NCBI GenBank assembly: GCA_934256705.1
Contig: CAKQPF010000098.1
Coordinates: 1-7,051, forward strand
From: an uncultured Prevotella sp.
Lineage (GTDB): Bacteria > Bacteroidota > Bacteroidia > Bacteroidales > Bacteroidaceae
Direction of reading: 5' to 3'
DNA length: 7,051 nt
The notes under the pieces were generated by a model that searched no databases, had not been told where the DNA came from, and saw nothing but the letters and a program-made list of their open reading frames with translations. The translations under genes were made by a program, and so were the position numbers. Below are positions 5,793 through 7,051 of the stretch, piece after piece (within the stretch, counting starts at the first letter, position 1; each line of letters starts with the position of its first letter).

Positions 5793-6589
5793 GGTTCAGG
5801 AAGTTTATGTTTCAGGAAAACATCTATAGTGTGAGTCGGTTTCATCCCCGTTGGAATTCCTATCGTCTTTCCTGGTAGAGATAGACCTATCTTTTCTTGA
5901 AGATTATTCAGTATATCTCCACCGATTCTTATATTCCCAAAACCGATTTTAGTTCCTATTGCACGATAATTCACAACGTCAGGAGTTTTGTTTAGACCAT
6001 CAAATTGCATAGTCAACCCACTAACGGCTGCAGGATTAAAAGTTATTGCCGCTCTTCCTGTAGCCATACTTGAAGCGATAGCCTCTCCACCACCAAGGGA
6101 ATGTCCAACAAATGTCAGTTCCTTATCGCCCAACTCATTGGACAATGTTTTTGCGTTTTTTATAGCAGCATTATACTGTAGGGCGACCCCTGCAAGTTGC
6201 GCTATATCTTCAACAACATCTTCAAAAGAGTTTGTGCCTGCATAAACATAGGCATATTCTGTGGTACCACCTACTGTGCGTTGAAACAATACTGACTCCA
6301 AACCATTTTGGTAAAAACGGCTATAGTTCATCTTTATAGACGTTGGAAAGGAGGATATTTTCCAACCTGCAGATTTCAATTGTTCTCTATATTTTCTAAC
6401 ATTTCCTCCATAGACATACGCAGCCATCAGTGCAGCTTCAGAAGCCTTGGGCCTTTCTCCATCAGGATCAATAAACTTTACTGGATTGTTGAAGCTATAG
6501 GCATAAGGTGAAATCCAAGGCCATGCGTTTGTACTGATTGCAATGATTAACAGAGCAAGTATTACTATAATTCTTTTAATTCTTCTCAT
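5789..6589 (-). CDS. Cassette C toxin: signal peptide + RHS-core remnant + class-3-lipase-like domain
   Basis: An intact 266-residue protein. Residues 1-22 are a Sec signal peptide (ISTNA cleavage), 23-44 the RHS-core end (SPYAYSFNNPVKFIDPDG) and 45-266 a lipase_3-type alpha/beta hydrolase. The domain shows AALMAAYVYGG (52-62), AYVYAGTNSFEDVVEDIAQL (113-132), nucleophile elbow GHSLGG (162-167, Ser164), FNPAAVS (184-190), likely acid in GGDI (Asp225) and His253 in PTHTID. All triad positions are present, so it should be active, probably on membrane lipids. The long beta-propeller-like RHS shell is absent; export would be by Sec, and how it then reaches a target cell is not shown. It lies 6 bases behind the upstream helical gene and overlaps its immunity gene, so the three form one operon. 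A secreted lipase without toxin role is the main alternative. Confidence 0.88.
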   Translation of the reverse strand: MRRIKRIIVILALLIIAISTNAWPWISPYAYSFNNPVKFIDPDGERPKASEAALMAAYVYGGNVRKYREQLKSAGWKISSFPTSIKMNYSRFYQNGLESVLFQRTVGGTTEYAYVYAGTNSFEDVVEDIAQLAGVALQYNAAIKNAKTLSNELGDKELTFVGHSLGGGEAIASSMATGRAAITFNPAAVSGLTMQFDGLNKTPDVVNYRAIGTKIGFGNIRIGGDILNNLQEKIGLSLPGKTIGIPTGMKPTHTIDVFLKHKLPEP

Positions 6590-6723
6590 ATTGTTCTATT
6601 TTATGATTATAACGTTTTGTTTTATACTGTCTATTTCTTCCTTTGTCTTATTCCACTTACGATGCAACTCCTCAGTTTCTTGAGTCCAGTGGGTATTCCT
6701 TAGGTCTATGGAACATTGCGACA
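6501..6723 (-). repeat. Cassette repeat, copy C (223 bp)
   Basis: The copy at the complete upstream gene. It differs from copy B at six bases and from copy A at seven, all single substitutions with no indel. Some change the leader (AKA to TNA, WL to WI). The copies are spaced 1667 (A-B) and 1694 (B-C) bases apart. Confidence 0.92.
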
Positions 6724-7051
6724 GCTCTCTATCAAGCTTGTCTGTAAAGGAATCTCTGAAGCCTCCGTTATGATTTAGATGATTCATCAGTTGTGATTCC
6801 AAGGATCTTGCTTTGATGATAATAGCATTCGGATTCATTTTATAGTATTCTAACGCTTTTGTCGTGCATTTCAGTGTGAACGAATCGCATATTTTGTATT
6901 TTGTGTAGTAAGACAATGCAAGTTCTGACAGTTGATAGGCAATCGTTTCCTTTTTGCTCAAAGGAGTCAAATAAGTAGGGTGTCCAGTTCGTTGTACCAA
7001 TTTCAGCTCACATTCTTGAGTGTTTTGGTCCGTTCCGTAACCCAGTTCTTG
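6596..7051 (-). CDS. C-terminal part of a helical, TPR-like protein (runs off the right edge)
   Basis: The frame is open from the right edge to TAG at 6596-6598, giving 151 visible residues. A TTG at 7000 is not a likely start because coding-like sequence continues upstream (QELGYGTDQNTQEC...). The visible part is all helical. SELALSYYTKYKICDSFTLKCTTKALEYYKMNPNAIIIKA fits tetratricopeptide-type helix pairs, and the last 50 residues (ETEELHRKWNKTKEEIDSIK) are charged and may form a coiled coil. It ends 6 bases before the toxin leader ATG. Its last 46 or so codons are copied ahead of the other two cassettes. It may be a partner or carrier for the toxins, or only the conserved neighbour that anchors recombination; the rest of the gene is needed to tell. 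Confidence 0.7.
   Translation of the reverse strand, partial: QELGYGTDQNTQECELKLVQRTGHPTYLTPLSKKETIAYQLSELALSYYTKYKICDSFTLKCTTKALEYYKMNPNAIIIKARSLESQLMNHLNHNGGFRDSFTDKLDRELSQCSIDLRNTHWTQETEELHRKWNKTKEEIDSIKQNVIIIK

Noticed and set aside
6596..7000. A complete 134-residue gene starting at TTG 7000
   Set aside because: The frame stays open with coding-like sequence to the right edge, so the TTG is most likely an internal leucine codon and the gene is only partly in view.

Overview
The window looks like a chromosomal stretch of a Bacteroidales bacterium, probably Prevotella-like. The reasons are the lack of Shine-Dalgarno sites, a TAnnTTTG-type -7 box upstream of the first minus-strand gene, and short RHS-core (YAY..NNP..FIDPDG) secreted proteins of a kind common in that order. 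The genus is an inference from style, not from a marker gene.

The left part (1-2143) is ordinary but scarred. The frameshifted 3' end of an unrecognised plus-strand gene, carrying a 15-residue repeat tail, converges on and slightly overlaps a small FMN nitroreductase (minus). A secreted hormone-sensitive-lipase-type esterase (plus) follows, then a short broken gene remnant and a strong bidirectional hairpin terminator at 2091-2143.

The right part (2206-7051) is a minus-strand array of three polymorphic toxin-immunity cassettes, read from right to left. Each toxin gene opens with the same leader: a Sec signal peptide of about 22 residues fused directly to a 22-residue remnant of the RHS core ending in DPDG. 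After DPDG the sequence becomes unrelated. Cassette C (5220-6589) encodes a class-3-lipase-like toxin and cassette B (3639-4895) an HExxH zincin. Cassette A (2206-3228) encodes a second, different serine hydrolase. Each toxin overlaps or abuts a different small membrane or lipoprotein gene, the probable immunity protein. Each leader is preceded by the 3' end of one helical, TPR-like gene. That gene is open to the right window edge ahead of C, but only short tail fragments of it stand ahead of B and A.

The duplicated block (tail of the upstream gene plus leader) is a 223-bp repeat present three times: 3140-3362, 4807-5029 and 6501-6723. A and B differ by 1 base; C differs from them by 6-7. The likely picture is a cassette-swapping locus in which a toxin-immunity module inserted behind the upstream gene by recombination in this repeat and pushed older modules downstream. 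Cassette C is intact. Cassette B has a one-base frameshift just after its zinc motif. Cassette A has a frameshift and also a 99-bp MITE-like insertion with 19-bp inverted ends and a 6-bp target duplication. Removing the insertion restores the frame exactly, with the true stop overlapping the immunity start as ATGA. If the assembly has homopolymer errors, the single-base frameshifts could be artefacts; the MITE cannot be explained that way.
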